A stretch of 64,000 nucleotides of DNA from Ammopiptanthus mongolicus (Eukaryota > Streptophyta > Magnoliopsida > Fabales > Fabaceae): positions 4,970,053 to 5,034,052 of the forward strand of contig CM077345.1 of NCBI GenBank assembly GCA_039655645.1. Direction: 5' to 3'. Under the pieces are notes generated by a model that saw only the letters and a list, made by a program, of their open reading frames with translations, did no database searches and was not told where the DNA came from. Below are positions 11,498 to 23,583 of this stretch, piece after piece. The translations under genes and the position numbers were made by a program. How positions within the stretch are numbered: the stretch's first letter is position 1; each line of letters begins with the position of its first letter.

Positions 11498-11856
11498 TTT
11501 TTGCCTTTTATGTTTAACTGATGTAGCTCCATCAGCACTTTTACGAGAGCATTTTTTTTGGCCAATCCTCTGACCTCTCTATACACTTCTAAAGTCTTTA
11601 GTTTTTGAAAATATAGGCACCATTTATGCCACGGTGTGGTGTGTGATTGTTCTATACCATTCTAAATATGTGAAGTCTTTGGCGTCTATTTGCTTATTTA
11701 TAGTTTCTATTTGAATTTCATGTTTTCATTATTAATTACAAAAATGTCACATTTTTTCATTTTATTTCTTATTTTCAAAGATTTGTACATGAAATATTGA
11801 AAATACCAAAATCAGATAATTAGTTTTGTTTATAGGCATTGTTTGTGTTTGGACAA

Positions 11857-12915
11857 TAGTGGTGTTAAGGGTCCGAGTCAACAGGACGAATCCGAAAATG
11901 CAATCCAAACCGATCCATTTGGTTTGGTTTTTTGGTTGTTCGGGTCCAAACCGAGCAAACCCAAACTCATTTGGTTTGGGTAACGGATTTATTAGTTCCA
12001 AACTCAACAACTCAAGACCCGACCCGACCATACATATTTATTGAAATTTAGGAATGGTAGAAAAAACTTACAAGTTGTTTAGTTTTTTCTATGTTACACT
12101 AGCGCCAAACTCTTGAAAGCTAAGTCTTCACCTCAATTAACAACCTCCTTGTTCAACCTCCACTCACCACCCAAACAACCTCGGCAAACGCCAAATCAAC
12201 TAAACAACACCAAAACAGAACCCAACAAAGACCATACCTCCCATTTCAAACAACCCAAAACAGAATCAACAAAATCATACCCTAACTTCTTCATCCCTCA
12301 CAAACCCATCACTTTAGATCAAACAAAAGACCACCTGACCACCGTAATAGTCATGCTATCCTTCGTTTCTTCCTCCATTTGTGTGGCAAACGCACCAGAG
12401 TTCTCCCTCATCCTCTATTTCTTTTGTGTTAACATTTTAGTGTTTTAATTTAATTTTGTGTGTTTTTTTATGGTGTGCTTATTGGGCTGATTATATAGTG
12501 AGCAAGGTTTTTGTTAGTCTTGGGCTATGCTTTTCTAGTTTATTCTCTATCTTAGACAAAAGATAAAAAACAATCTCTAAAATCTGAATATGTCTAAATA
12601 CATTTTAAGATAATAATATACTTGTAATAAAAAAAAAAATTAAAACAAAAAAATCTAGAGTTGTCTGGCTTTATAAAGTATTGGAATGAAAAAAGTACAT
12701 ATTTTTTATAGGAATTTTTAAATAAGTTTTTAAAATTTGAAATGATGTTGGATCCCATACACCCAACCCAAAGCAACTCGTTTTTAATCGGGTTTGTTTG
12801 ATTCGTGTTTGACAAAAAAATATTTGAACCCTACTGAAACTGACCTGTAAGATTATAATGAGTTCAGGTAGCAAGTTTTGCCAAATCAAACCCAAACCGA
12901 CCGGTGTTCATTCGT
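11857..12915. mobile_element. Possible decayed hAT-like element
   Basis: The left side starts near TAGTGGTGTTAAGGGTCC and is followed by repeated GGTTTGG/CCAAACC motifs. The right side ends near CCCAAACCGACCGGTGTTCA. Subterminal motifs of this kind are usual in plant hAT elements. No matching 8-bp duplication was found, so both boundaries are guesses. An open frame at 12113-12448 inside it has no family features. Confidence 0.3.
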
Positions 12916-13108
12916 ATTGAATAACAAACAACTTTGTTTGAGCTACTTTATTTAAACATTTGGAATACGATAATCAGATAATACTCCACTTTTACATATA
13001 GTATATTTATTCTGGTTTTTACTTATAATACACAATAGTGTCTAATCTCATATAAAAATGCAGTATTTCACGAGTGTAAAATTTACATGTATAATTAAAA
13101 AAGTTTAA

Positions 13109-13632
13109 TTGTGATATATTGTCAGTGTAAAGTTTTTTATATTGTCAATCAATCAGAAATCATGATATGAGTGACTTTTAAGGTATTTAGGATAAAAGTC
13201 AAACATTTTAACTTACGTGACAATCAGAGCCGTCTTAAACATTTTGGGGGTCCTGTTCTAATCTTAAAACTTGGGCCCCTAATAAAAAAAAAGGCAATTT
13301 TAATAATTAAATATTAGTTCAAAATATTATTTCAAAAAAAAGGATAATCTTAAATATTATTTAAAAAAGGATAATTGTTATAATCTTAAACACCCACTTC
13401 AGGACAATAAATGCAAAAAAGATTATTAAAATCCTATCAATACAACTTCAAGCTAATATCTTAAACATCCCTTTTTTTTTTTGGTCGAAATAAATTTTGG
13501 GGGCCCCAAATTTTGGTCCAAAGTTGAGGCCCTGTGCTGTTGCACTGCTTGCACATGCTAATAGCCGGCCCTGGTGACAATTTCTTATTGGTTGACAGTA
13601 TAAAAAATCTTTATACCGACAGTACATACCAA
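13109..13632. mobile_element. MITE split by a later hAT insertion
   Basis: The left arm (13109-13224) contains ATTGTCAGTGTAAAG. The right arm (13582-13632) contains its complement CTTTATACCGACAGTA. The two arms are inverted over about 50 bases and are separated by the hAT element at 13225-13573. Related single arms occur at about 43450-43530 and 50187-50314. TSD not resolved. Confidence 0.65.
13225..13573. mobile_element. Non-autonomous hAT element (349 bp) with 8-bp TSD
   Basis: The ends CAGAGCCGTCTTA and TAATAGCCGGCCCTG form imperfect inverted repeats of the CAGGGCCGGC type. They are flanked by a perfect 8-bp duplication GTGACAAT (13217-13224 and 13574-13581). Subterminal GGGGGCCCC motifs are present and there is no coding sequence. 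It lies inside another MITE and is therefore the younger of the two. Confidence 0.9.
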
Positions 13633-13649
13633 ATAAATCCTAATTAAAA

Positions 13650-15037
13650 AGCATGTGTGTGGAACTTAATATCAATTTGTAATTTAATCGATTTTTTAAT
13701 AAATGAAATTATTTCATTTCCAAAATACAATCATAAATATTATGTCATTAACTCACCATAAAGAGGTTGGGTGCAGTAAGAGAATTTCTCTTCTATTGAG
13801 AACAGATGTTTGAATTATAGAGATACCATGTGTTATCTTTTTTTTAAAACTCCCAAACAAAAGAACTCATTTATCTTTCTCCTTCTCTTTTCCTTCCCTT
13901 CACTATCTATTATCTAAAAGGAATTTTACTTGTATAGACAAAAAACAGTAGGGTACTAGAGTGTCAGCATTAGGAAGAAAAGATGGATAATATCTTGTGA
14001 TGCAGTTTAAATATTCCCTGATGATGTATGTTTGGGCCTACATCTTATAGATATATGGGTTGGACCTTCCAAAATTGATCTTGGTGGTTGACGAATTATG
14101 GGTCGTACTTAATTATTGTTAGTTGTTTTTGTCTTGGTTAAATGATTGCATTTTTAGTGAAGTGGGACTAGGAAGGCACTTGTGGAATGGACACTCCATT
14201 TTCATCAGAGAGAAAATGCGCTGCCATAACCATCCAAGCCCTTTTCAGGGCCCATGGCAGGGCCCAGTAGTCATGGGCTCTTAGTGAGAACACTGATTTA
14301 AGTTTCGAATTGTATAGCCCATTACAAGTCTCAGCCGCAATTATTAAATCAGTTAATGCCCAAAAATAAAGCTACCTATGATGAAAAAAAAAAAAAAACT
14401 ACGTATATGTGACAAAAATTATATAACATTAAACAAAAAAATCATACACTTTTTTTCCTATGTGGGACTGATTTGTATAATAACTTTGGGAGTTACTTTG
14501 TTGTTCAAAAGGTCTATACAATTTGAATTCAAGGTTCCCAACTTATATATATTACAATTGTCTTTATTTTACCATATGTGAGACTTTATTTTCTAACACT
14601 TCCCCTCAAGTCCAATTGGAGGTCCAGTTGTGACTTGCTCAATTTGATTTTTGGTTTTTTTCCTGTTTTTGGGTTTGTACTCATTTATTTAGCCTCATGT
14701 CCATTTTTTATTTTTTTGGTAGCGTGAGCTTGTGCCATTTTTGTTTTGAGTTAGAGGCCTCAGTGGTTTTTTTTTAACGGATTCTGATATCATATTAGAT
14801 TTTTTGCCTAACTCAACCTAAAAAAACTAGCTCTAGAGGTAAAAATTACTTAAGTCTTATAAACTCTTATTAGATTTTAACTCTAGTCAATATGAGATTT
14901 AGGTTTATCCCAATAAAATATGCACTGCTGAAGATGATAGCTGTGGAGACAACAAAAGTGAGGACCGACGATAAGGTTGATATAATATCCATGGAATGTC
15001 ACGAACATGCAATTAATGTTTATTTAAGCATCAATAT
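13650..15037. other. Gene-free stretch
   Basis: AT-rich DNA. A segment at about 14580-14900 carries wording resembling decayed plant LTR sequence (CTTCCCCTCAAG, CTGATATCATATTAG), but paired LTRs were not found. No gene was seen. Confidence 0.4.
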
Positions 15038-15205
15038 GTGGTTAGTCTGAGTTGTAACGAGTTTGACCCCTTAATCAAGTGGTCAGAGGTTCGATTATAG
15101 GCTCTTGTGTATGGATAAACATAATTGGAAGAGACCAACCCTTCAATTCGTCCAGTACCTCGAAGGATTAATCTCCGTAATTACGCGTGAGAATAACTTC
15201 GAAAA
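15038..15205 (+). mobile_element. tRNA-derived SINE copy
   Basis: A box-A-like stretch (GGTTAGTCTGAGTTGTAACG) is followed by a box B at 15088-15097 (GGTTCGATTA), which is the internal RNA polymerase III promoter arrangement of tRNA-derived SINEs. A tail containing CGTCCAGTACCTCGAAGGAT is shared with the inverted copy at 43538-43672. Boundaries are approximate and no TSD was found. Confidence 0.6.
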
Positions 15206-15920
15206 AAATGCCTATTTGAGGGAAGTTAATGAGAAAGTTACATGTATATATGGAACATATATATAAATAGTAAATTAGTAATAGTAATACAATACAAATG
15301 TCTCCACTCTCCAGCATTGCTTTCAGAAATGGAACAGCAAATTCAAGTTGCATTTCATTGAATTTATTACTCATTGCATCCGTTGACAATTTACCTTAAT
15401 GTATAAATTCGGGCTTCTGCGTTCTGCCAGTGACTGTGACAATGACTTTGTTTAATATATTATCATCTTATATAATTTATCTTGGATATTGATAGAGTTC
15501 CATTGAAATTTAGAATAATTATCAATATAACTTTGATACGACTTGGATACGTAGAACTTGTAAATCAATATAATATGTTATAATAATCTATATGAAAAAC
15601 TATACAAAGTATAATTTTATGAATTTTTGCTGTACAAATTGCTATTGCAATTCCAAGTCAAGACGATATTTAAGTAAAGTTCTTTTAATTAATGACTCCA
15701 GGATTATGATTGTATGAATTAAGAATTGATAGAAGAAAGTCATTATTGTACGAAGAATAATGCTATTTAGTACGAGCTGAAATTCGTCAAAACCAAACGA
15801 ATGATGTGGCAGCCTCAACTTCTCTCTATCCCTGTTCTTCGTTTTCTCCATCTCTCTTTCTTCATTCACCTCATTTACTTTCCTCTTTTCTCTTCTATTG
15901 GGTTGTATTGATTCCTAACT

Positions 15921-16092
15921 GGATCCGGATCTTCTAACTTTAGGATAGAAAGTTACAGTGACTTTATTTCTATAGAAGAGAGAGAAGGGTGATTAAAAAT
16001 GAGAGATAAATATAAGAGAGAAAATAAATAAAGAGAGAGATAAAGAAAAAGATAAGTGACTTTCTCGTCCTAAAGTTAGAGGGTCCAAATCC
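15921..16092. mobile_element. MULE-type MITE (172 bp) with 10-bp TSD
   Basis: The left end (GGATCCGGATCTTCTAACTT) and right end (AAGTTAGAGGGTCCAAATCC) are inverted repeats of about 36 bases. The element is flanked by identical ATTCCTAACT copies at 15911-15920 and 16093-16102. TSD length and TIR length fit Mutator-like MITEs. The interior is purine-rich. Confidence 0.85.
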
Positions 16093-16102
16093 ATTCCTAA
16101 CT

Positions 16103-16800
16103 ACCATACACACTATCAACCCCTGCACTTCTATTGTTGTTTATGCGGGAAAAAACTTAAGGATAGTAGAAAACCAAAAAATAAAAGAACTCTTCTAGAT
16201 CTATTGGGGTATGCTTTTTTTTTTTTTTGCAAACTCTCTTCTGTGTTTGCTGTAGAATAACACCTCCATTCCCCACTTCGGTAAGGCAGAAAGAAAAAAC
16301 TTCAACACACAACTTTTATATTTCTTTTAGAAAAATCATTTGTTTTCCTTTTGTCAATAAATTATTTATCTTTTTGCAATTTGTTTTTTTCTTTCACATT
16401 AGGAAAAGATGGAAACTTGGGCAAGGAAGGACCTTGTTTAGAGTTACAAGTGTGCTTTTGTTTCTCCAGTATACAATTTTTTGTTTGATCTTTTTCTTTT
16501 GAGTTATTGATCCTTTTTTTTAAATTTGCCCTCTCTTTTATTCATGTTCGGCAACCATTTGTGATTTTGATTAAATTGACATCTATGTCTAAGAAAGCTG
16601 GCCAATTTTCCATGCTCTGCCATGGTTGGGGATAAAGTTTGCAGCTTTTGTGTGAGCATGTATTGGGTGAGGGAGAAAGGTTTTTGTTTTTTTTAAGTTA
16701 TCCAACTCGTCCAATTCGTATAGTAAGCTATCGTACCAAACAGCATAGTCTGATATTCATCAATTGAATTTAAGATGTTGGAGACAATTCTATACAAGAT
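16103..16800. other. Gene-free AT-rich stretch
   Basis: A T-run near 16215 and low-complexity AT-rich sequence. No recognisable gene or repeat boundary. Confidence 0.5.
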
Positions 16801-16810
16801 TGAATTTATC

Positions 16811-16815
<5 letters not shown>

Positions 16816-16864
<49 letters not shown>
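16816..16864. repeat. (TA)n microsatellite
   Basis: A long uninterrupted alternating TA run of about 24 units. Confidence 0.9.
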
Positions 16865-16866
<2 letters not shown>

Positions 16867-17019
16867 CATGTTTAACGTGTTATTATTTTACTCATACATT
16901 ATTTTTATATACTATCACTATTATTTCTACTTCAAAGAGGTACCTCAAATATCTACCGTTTATAAAATTTTCTTTCAAAACAAAAAAACAAAAATTAAGT
17001 CAAAGATTAAAAGAATCAA

Positions 17020-17222
17020 CATGGGATTAGTCGAGATGATAAAAGACTCATACACCTTAAGCAAGTGATCGGGTTCGAATCTTGACTCTTATGTATAAAG
17101 AAAATCTGGTTGGGAGAGGAGCATCCATCTTGTATACCCAACAGGTTCCCCAACAGAAATTAATTACTACTAACGATGATGAATACTTCGCACCTATAAC
17201 ATTGTTTAAAAAAAAAAAAAAG
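17020..17222 (+). mobile_element. tRNA-derived SINE copy with poly(A) tail
   Basis: The box A region is GGGATTAGTCGAGATGAT. A good box B, GGTTCGAATC, lies at 17072-17081. A unique body follows, then an A-run of about 14 at 17207-17220. This is the organisation of a polymerase III transcribed SINE. The body resembles the other SINE-like copies near 15038 and 53793. No TSD was resolved. Confidence 0.65.
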
Positions 17223-17293
17223 AAATTATAGACTATAAGTATTACCTTCTTGTTTAGTAAATACTATCTTACATTAGGCATAAATATAAGACA

Positions 17294-17745
17294 AATTCTA
17301 CCGTACCCATGAAAATTGATGGGTTTTGGAACAGTTTCTAAATTGACCAATAGATGAATGGTCTTCCCTTTAATGAATTCAGGTCAAACATTTGTTATTA
17401 AACATAAAAACTTTTACTTATTGCAATTAAGTACCTAATTAGTTAAATATTTTTATGATTTAAATTTTAGATTTCTGATTATTAAATCAATCTGGGAAAA
17501 TTTTGACGTTAATCTAAATGTTAAAAAGTGATTATGCTCCAGAAAATTTTAACGTTAATCTAAATGTACCAGAGGTCAAATGTATTTCATTTGAATGACT
17601 AAATTGCAATATCCAAAACTTTGACCCCTAACTAATAAAAGGAAGAGATAACATCAATAAAAAAACAAAAGACCAAACTCAACTATTGATCCGTTTAAAA
17701 ACAGCACCAAAACCCATGTATTTTCAAGGGTACAGTAGCAGTTCC
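17294..17745. mobile_element. Fold-back MITE (about 450 bp)
   Basis: The left end (CTACCGTACCCATGAAAATTG then GATGGGTTTTGG) and right end (CCAAAACCCATG then TTTTCAAGGGTACAGTAG) are inverted repeats of about 45 bases. The ends are not exact and no TSD was recognised, so the superfamily is undetermined. Confidence 0.55.
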
Positions 17746-17869
17746 CTAAATATAATTAGTATTTTATAAAATAATGAACGCAATGACGGCCTCCGAAATC
17801 ATCAGTTAGTCCAGAAATTAAAATTCCTTAAATTTTTGTAGTTCTATTTTTCAATAAAAACAGAAATAC

Positions 17870-18235
17870 GCATTCTGACCCTTTTGGAGATTCTCCAAGC
17901 AGAACTGATTGGTCTGCTCCATGGGCTTCACCTAGCTTGGAAAGAAGGAGCTCGAAACTTGTATGTCTTCTCCGATTCCAAAGAGGCTTTGCATCTCCTT
18001 CAATTGTGAGCTCCACCGCGGTTTCATCGATACGAGGCACTTCTTTGAGATATCGTTGATCTACTTCACAGGGACCGGATATGTGATCTTGGCTATGGGC
18101 TAAGGAAGGCAAATCAATGTGCGAATCATTTGGCTAAGAGGGGTGCACTGGGGGAGGACATGGTTAATGTGTTGATGTCTTAGTTTCCTTTTTCTGTTCG
18201 TTCTGTTTTTTCTCTTCAGCACCAAAAAAAAATAT
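17870..18235 (+). pseudogene. 3' end of a LINE (L1-type): RNase H remnant
   Basis: Forward translation gives an RVT_3-type RNase H segment (LVCLLHGLHLAWKEGA-like; the actual frame reads LIGLLHGLHLAWKEGARN then VFSDSKEALHLL) and then a stop. After shifts and further stops it resumes with LRKANQCANHLAKRGA, the usual C-terminus of plant LINE polyproteins. A short 3' UTR and an A-run at 18225-18232 follow. It is a 5'-truncated, multiply broken insertion lying directly downstream of the MRG gene. No reverse transcriptase remains. Family assignment rests on the RNase H wording. Confidence 0.75.
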
Positions 18236-18498
18236 TCTAACCCTTTTCAAAGTTTTCATAATTGAGCTGGACTGTTAAATCACAAACTTCATGTTAAACA
18301 ACGGATTAAATTAAATCTAATACAAATTTCAGGTCAGTAGCATATCCCTTCCAAGACAATGAGTAACACATAACAAATCTAATTTCACATTTTGTATGAA
18401 AAACTGCAGTAATGAATACTGACAAGCCTTCTGTTCTGTCAATGCACCAGCTCTGAGTTATTATGTACAATGCAAATCGACTGCTATTGTCCCCTAGC

Positions 18499-21400
18499 CT
18501 AGTCACCTTGTTTGTTGTTGCCTTTCTCTATATCTTCTGGAACATGATAAGTAGAAAGGAAAAATGTGCTCTGATTTCTTTGCAAAAACCTACAACATAA
18601 AATGCATAGTTACATAACATAATTTATTCTTAAAATGTCAACCGCCAGCGAAATTCGTTTTCCCATTTCAGTTCATCACCTTGAAACTTGGAGGAAAACA
18701 CGATACCTGAGAAAGTCAACTAACTGTGCTTGAAGTTCTATCAATGTCTCCTCTTCAATGCTAGCATGGAACATTAACGCAGGCAACTTAACTTAAAATC
18801 CAGAAAAAATTGCACCAGTGATTAGAATCACAAAGTATTACAAGTTCTGAAAATGAAGCTTTACAAAATGCAAACTTGACAAAACTATGAGATCATAGCG
18901 ATAAAACCCATATGTGAGGCTGGGTGCAGAACAGCCCCACTGACATCTATATTCCCATTGATGAAACAATGAGTCAAGAGTCATGACAGACAAAGACAAC
19001 AAATGTAAAATTCAATATATCATATAATAAGCAAAGACAAACGAGCATACCAAAGAGACGTAACAAATGCTCAGCACCATATATAGTAGAAGGAATGATA
19101 TTATTAGGACATGCTTCTTGGTACTGTTGACGCTCATTCTTGTATAAGAGAAACACTGGCAGTGCTTTGTCAAAGTAACAACACAATCCTTTCATTATTT
19201 CTTCAACTGAATCAGCTATCCTATATCAAACATAGTATAACAATAAGCACCATAAATGAAAATATAATGGAGGAGTATAACAACTACTAAAACCAAGAGC
19301 TGAAAGAGTAGTGAATTCAAGATATGAGTCCAAAACCCCAGTAAAAGGCACTAAGATGCATATTTTAGGCACAGGCTAATCATATTGCAACTTGCTACTT
19401 GGATATGGTGTCGACCAAGCAGAAAAACTAAGTGATAATCAGAACACTTTTTTCCTTTTCTTTTCTTTTTAAATCAACCTTCGAAGCGTAAATTATTTGT
19501 AAAATGATTGTGGGGGAGGGTTTTTTTTTCTTAACAATAATAATAATAATAATAATAGTAATAAGTAATAACATCGAGGGGGAAAAAAACAGTATGCTGA
19601 CTCCAAGTTACTGTTTAAACTGCTTAACTGGTCAGAGTATGGGGAGATTTTTTTCTCTCTTTCCTATTATTCTAAAAACTAAAAAGACATTCAAAATAAT
19701 TCAACATGCACTTTGATTCCCATGACAGAAAAATGTTTCAACACGATGCTTAAAAAATGGAGGGTGCCTCAGCATGAACTTACAAGCCACATTTCTTCAA
19801 CCTGTGATCAAGATACTTCTTCAATATGTCCTTCACATTAGGAGTGCGAGGAAGATTAACAAGCTGCAGAAAAAAACATAAATTCAAATTTTAAAAGGAC
19901 AATAAGTTCCTATTCTTTGACCATAAATCTTTATAATGATAGGCAGTCTATACTCTTTGAAGCAAAATTGTGTTCTATAACAAGCTATATCAACTAGCTC
20001 CTGAAGGAAATAAGGCACTGACTGATATTTATAAATAATATTACAGAAATGCTGAGTAGTACAAATATATTTTGTACAAAAGAAGTTTTGAACAATGAGT
20101 GCCATTTATCATGGGTTTACCCTTGATGTTTAATTTTTTATTTATTTTAAAAAAAAAAAAGGCAACATGAACTTCAACCCAGTTGTACTGTTTTGACGAA
20201 AGCAATTTTGTCCAACATAGCAGCACTCATAATATTAATATATGAAAAACAATATTGCTACCTTGCCCAGATGGGTAATAAATTCACAATCATCAACTAA
20301 TTGCTTCTTTAGAATATGTGGAATCTGAATGTTGATAAGCTTGTCAGGATTTACTGCAGATTTTCCCTAGCATTGAGCAAACAATAAAATCAATCAAATT
20401 AAGCCTATAGCCCAAAAAAAAGTTGAGAAGAACTATTCGTCAATCCACCTATTTCCATCAGAATCATTAACTAATTTGATTAATAGTTCATAAATGTAGA
20501 TGATTTACATGAACTTCAGAGACGTTCAGGTGAACAACTAGTGCCATATACAAATTAAAATTGAAAATAAGTGAGTACCTTAATCACAGATTCATTCTTT
20601 CGCTTGCTGCCTCTTGCCACTGCATCACATTTTCCCAGAACGTCTCAGATAAAGAGTAGGGACACAGACTGAAGTAAAAGTTGATTTAAACATATTCCCA
20701 TGTCGTAATAACATAAAGTCCGTTTGTTTTACAACATACGCTACTAGAATAACTAAATTAAAACAAGAAATGCATTGAGTATCAGATCATATATATTCTG
20801 GACTAAAATGCTTTCATGCCAACTTTTGATTGAAGGGAAGAAAGTAGCACAGATGCAGGGCATTGTACATGATCAGTGGCATACTGTGTTGTTCTGTAGG
20901 GGGCTTCAACTAAGTCACAGATTTTCTATTATTGGCCCCATCATATATTTTGAATGACCCCCCCCAGTCTCAGCTATCACTCCCAAAACAGCAAGTTGAC
21001 AGCAATTTTTTTGGGAGACAGTTGTCTGAAATTTTTTAAAAGACAAGTCATTAGACCTTACATATTAACTAAGGAGACAGATGAATATTCTATTCTTTTG
21101 AACCTCACCCCATTAAATAAAGTGGCAGTGGGTAACTATTGATGAAGAAATCAAGAGAACTAGTTTTCACAAATTCACATTGTTTTCAAGTTGCTTGCAG
21201 TTTATTAAAAAAAAAGCTAAATTGTTTAGTTTAATTACCAATAGTGATCCACTCTCATACTCTACAAAGTGTAGGGCCAATTCAATAAGACAGACCTTTT
21301 TTTCCAATAAACTCCTCAGTCTTCTATGTATGCCATTATCTCACCATTATTGTGAACATCTAATAATAAAAATAAAAACAAATCAAATAGAATGATTTTT

Positions 21401-23045
21401 TTTTACTTTGAAAATGTACAAACTTGTTCAATTAGACTCTTTATTTATACTATATATTCATTTTAATATATTGATATAAAATTTTAACATAATTTATTCC
21501 TCCCCATTGCCTAATTTTTTTTGGATCAACCAATGAACGTGAATGCTATAAAGTTAAATTCAAGATAATGTGTGTATAAAAGCACCATTGGAAAAATAAA
21601 TCTACCCAAAAGTAAAACATAAAAGAATAAGCCAACAAGTTATGGTTCTATGGAGAGAAGATGGACACCCCACAACTACTCATATAACTATCAAGTAATA
21701 TCAATGATCAATTAGTCCCGATAAAGTTAAATTATGTGAGGTTCCGAAGGTCATGCAAGAAATTTGTTTCTTACCATGCATCCTACTTGCATCTTCAATA
21801 GGTTTGCCTCTATAAGATGAACACGAAAGCAATAATTCAATGACTATGTCTCTAATCTTACAAAGAAACAAATATAAAAATTTGTGCTCAACATGTCCCC
21901 TAACCCAATCAGACACGAGGCACATTGAGTCATATGCATTTCATACTGCACACCAGAAAAACTGTGATGGCTTTTTCCGTAGGATACCTAAATGGCAAGT
22001 CAGACAAAATCAACCTCCATACTCTATAGTTGAGAACAAGATATAATCTAAATCAATTCCTATGGTATGCTACTAATTTGGCTTTTACACATTCATGTGT
22101 ATTGTCTATACTAGGCCATAAAAGACGAGAAAGATAAAGTTGATGTTGTTCAACCACAGCATTGAAGGGAAGTGAAAATTGCTGAGAATTTCTCCCTCGC
22201 AAACAGTAAGTCATGGGTATTGAAGTAATTAAAGTACAGATTCTGACCATTAGAAGTCTTTGATTTAGTGAATGATGCACGGGGGATTTTTGTATTCTTG
22301 TCAATGCCAAGTTTCTCATCAAGCTCAAGTTTTTTACGGATATTTTTCTCTGTCTGTTTCATCAAACGATCCATACCAACCCATTCATCCCAACTGCAGG
22401 AAAACACAAATGCTAAGAAATTAAGCCATTAGTTCTTAATAGTATGTTGAATATATAAGAAGACCATATGCTTACCTTTTCTTCCAACCCTGAAAAGATC
22501 AAATCAAAGAAAAATAATAATTAATAAGCAAAGCCATCCAATACATCCAAGCAACAAAGTAAACAAAAAAATAGATAACCTTGAGAAAATGAGAAGACTA
22601 CACATCACACATCACACATCACACATAGTGGAGTACTGATCAGAAATTGATGATGAATGAAATGTTGTTATTTATTCAAAGAAGAGAAATGCAGTAAAAA
22701 AAAAATGCTTACGAGATAATGAACAAAGAAACTCCATTGATTATGCTTGTACTCCACTTGACTAACCTTTAAAACAAGACACCAAATTTTGGTAGTAAAA
22801 CGAATTTGAAATTAGAGAATAAAATAGAAAGCATTAGTTTAGTTTAGTGGGAGAAGAGAAGAGGTAGAAATAAAAACCTTGGCTTCATAGAGTCGAGTAG
22901 CATGGTAGGCGAAGACCCTTTCTCCTTCGGCGTAGGGAGGGGAATCGTGGTGGAAGGCAGCATCGGAGATATGAATGTCACTATTGGTGGGAATTGCCGA
23001 ATTCTCTGTAACCCCAGCACAGGTACTTGTCTTCGAACTACCCAT
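18499..23045 (-). CDS. MRG: MRG-domain chromatin reader (MRG15/MRG1/MRG2 family), ten exons
   Basis: Nuclear protein of 317 residues. It reads H3K4/H3K36 methylation and in plants works with NuA4-type acetyltransferase and in flowering control (family knowledge). Exons on the minus strand: 23045-22878, 22766-22713, 22489-22476, 22393-22248, 20619-20579, 20366-20262, 19863-19784, 19220-19051, 18791-18707, 18589-18499. All introns are GT-AG and the total of 954 bases keeps frame to TAG. The chromo-barrel occupies about residues 38-100 (EGERVFAYHATRLYEAK, FFVHYLGWKKSWDEWVGMDR). A basic linker follows (ARGSKRKNE). The MRG domain covers about 135-310 (PHILKKQLVDDCEFI, GLCCYFDKALPVFLLY, YGAEHLLRLF). 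Exon 3 is a 14-base microexon. Intron 4 is the longest (1.6 kb). Exon joins are my reading, supported by uninterrupted family similarity across every junction. MRG1 and MRG2 cannot be told apart here. Confidence 0.93.
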
Positions 23046-23583
23046 TTTTTCGATTGCTGTCTGTCACAAACACAAACCCATCTTTCCTTCTCTTTCTATC
23101 ACTCGCAGCCGCTATTCACAAACAAACACAATTTTCCCCCAACACAAAACCAACAACAACCACTCCTCTTCCCATTTTCTTTTCTTACATATTTTTCGGT
23201 AATAATAAAGTATAAGAATATAACCTTGCGTAAATGTAATTTCCTTATAATCACCGATTTATGCACAATAATGATGAGTAATCATTCCCATTAGACTCGA
23301 CAATTTTGTTTTCTGTTTTTTCTTTTTCATTTTGAGGTATACATTTATGTTTTCGAGTTTTGAAGGAGATGAAATGAAGTGGTAAGATAATAATATATTA
23401 TTTTATTATTTGAAAGTTTAATGATAAAATTGAGGACGGTTCCAAACCCCCAATTTGGAGAGTATATTATAAAAATTGAAGGGTTTGAGTGAGAAGGAGT
23501 CGTTTAGGTTACCTTCTTAATTCATTACTTAATAAACTCTCAAACAATGGGTTAATGCTTTTTAACCACTCTGCTTCATTACT

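Noticed and set aside
12113..12448. A 111-codon open frame rich in Lys, Pro, Gln and Thr
   Set aside because: Low-complexity composition, located inside a probable decayed transposon, with no start context or family.
17072..17081. Box B sequence as a tRNA gene
   Set aside because: No cloverleaf can be formed around it and a SINE body with poly(A) tail follows.
21785..21817. A possible extra MRG exon with AG and GT borders inside intron 4
   Set aside because: Joining exon 4 (ending 22248) directly to the exon at 20619-20579 gives an uninterrupted family match in the basic linker. The extra segment adds residues not seen in relatives. It might be a rare alternative exon but is not supported.
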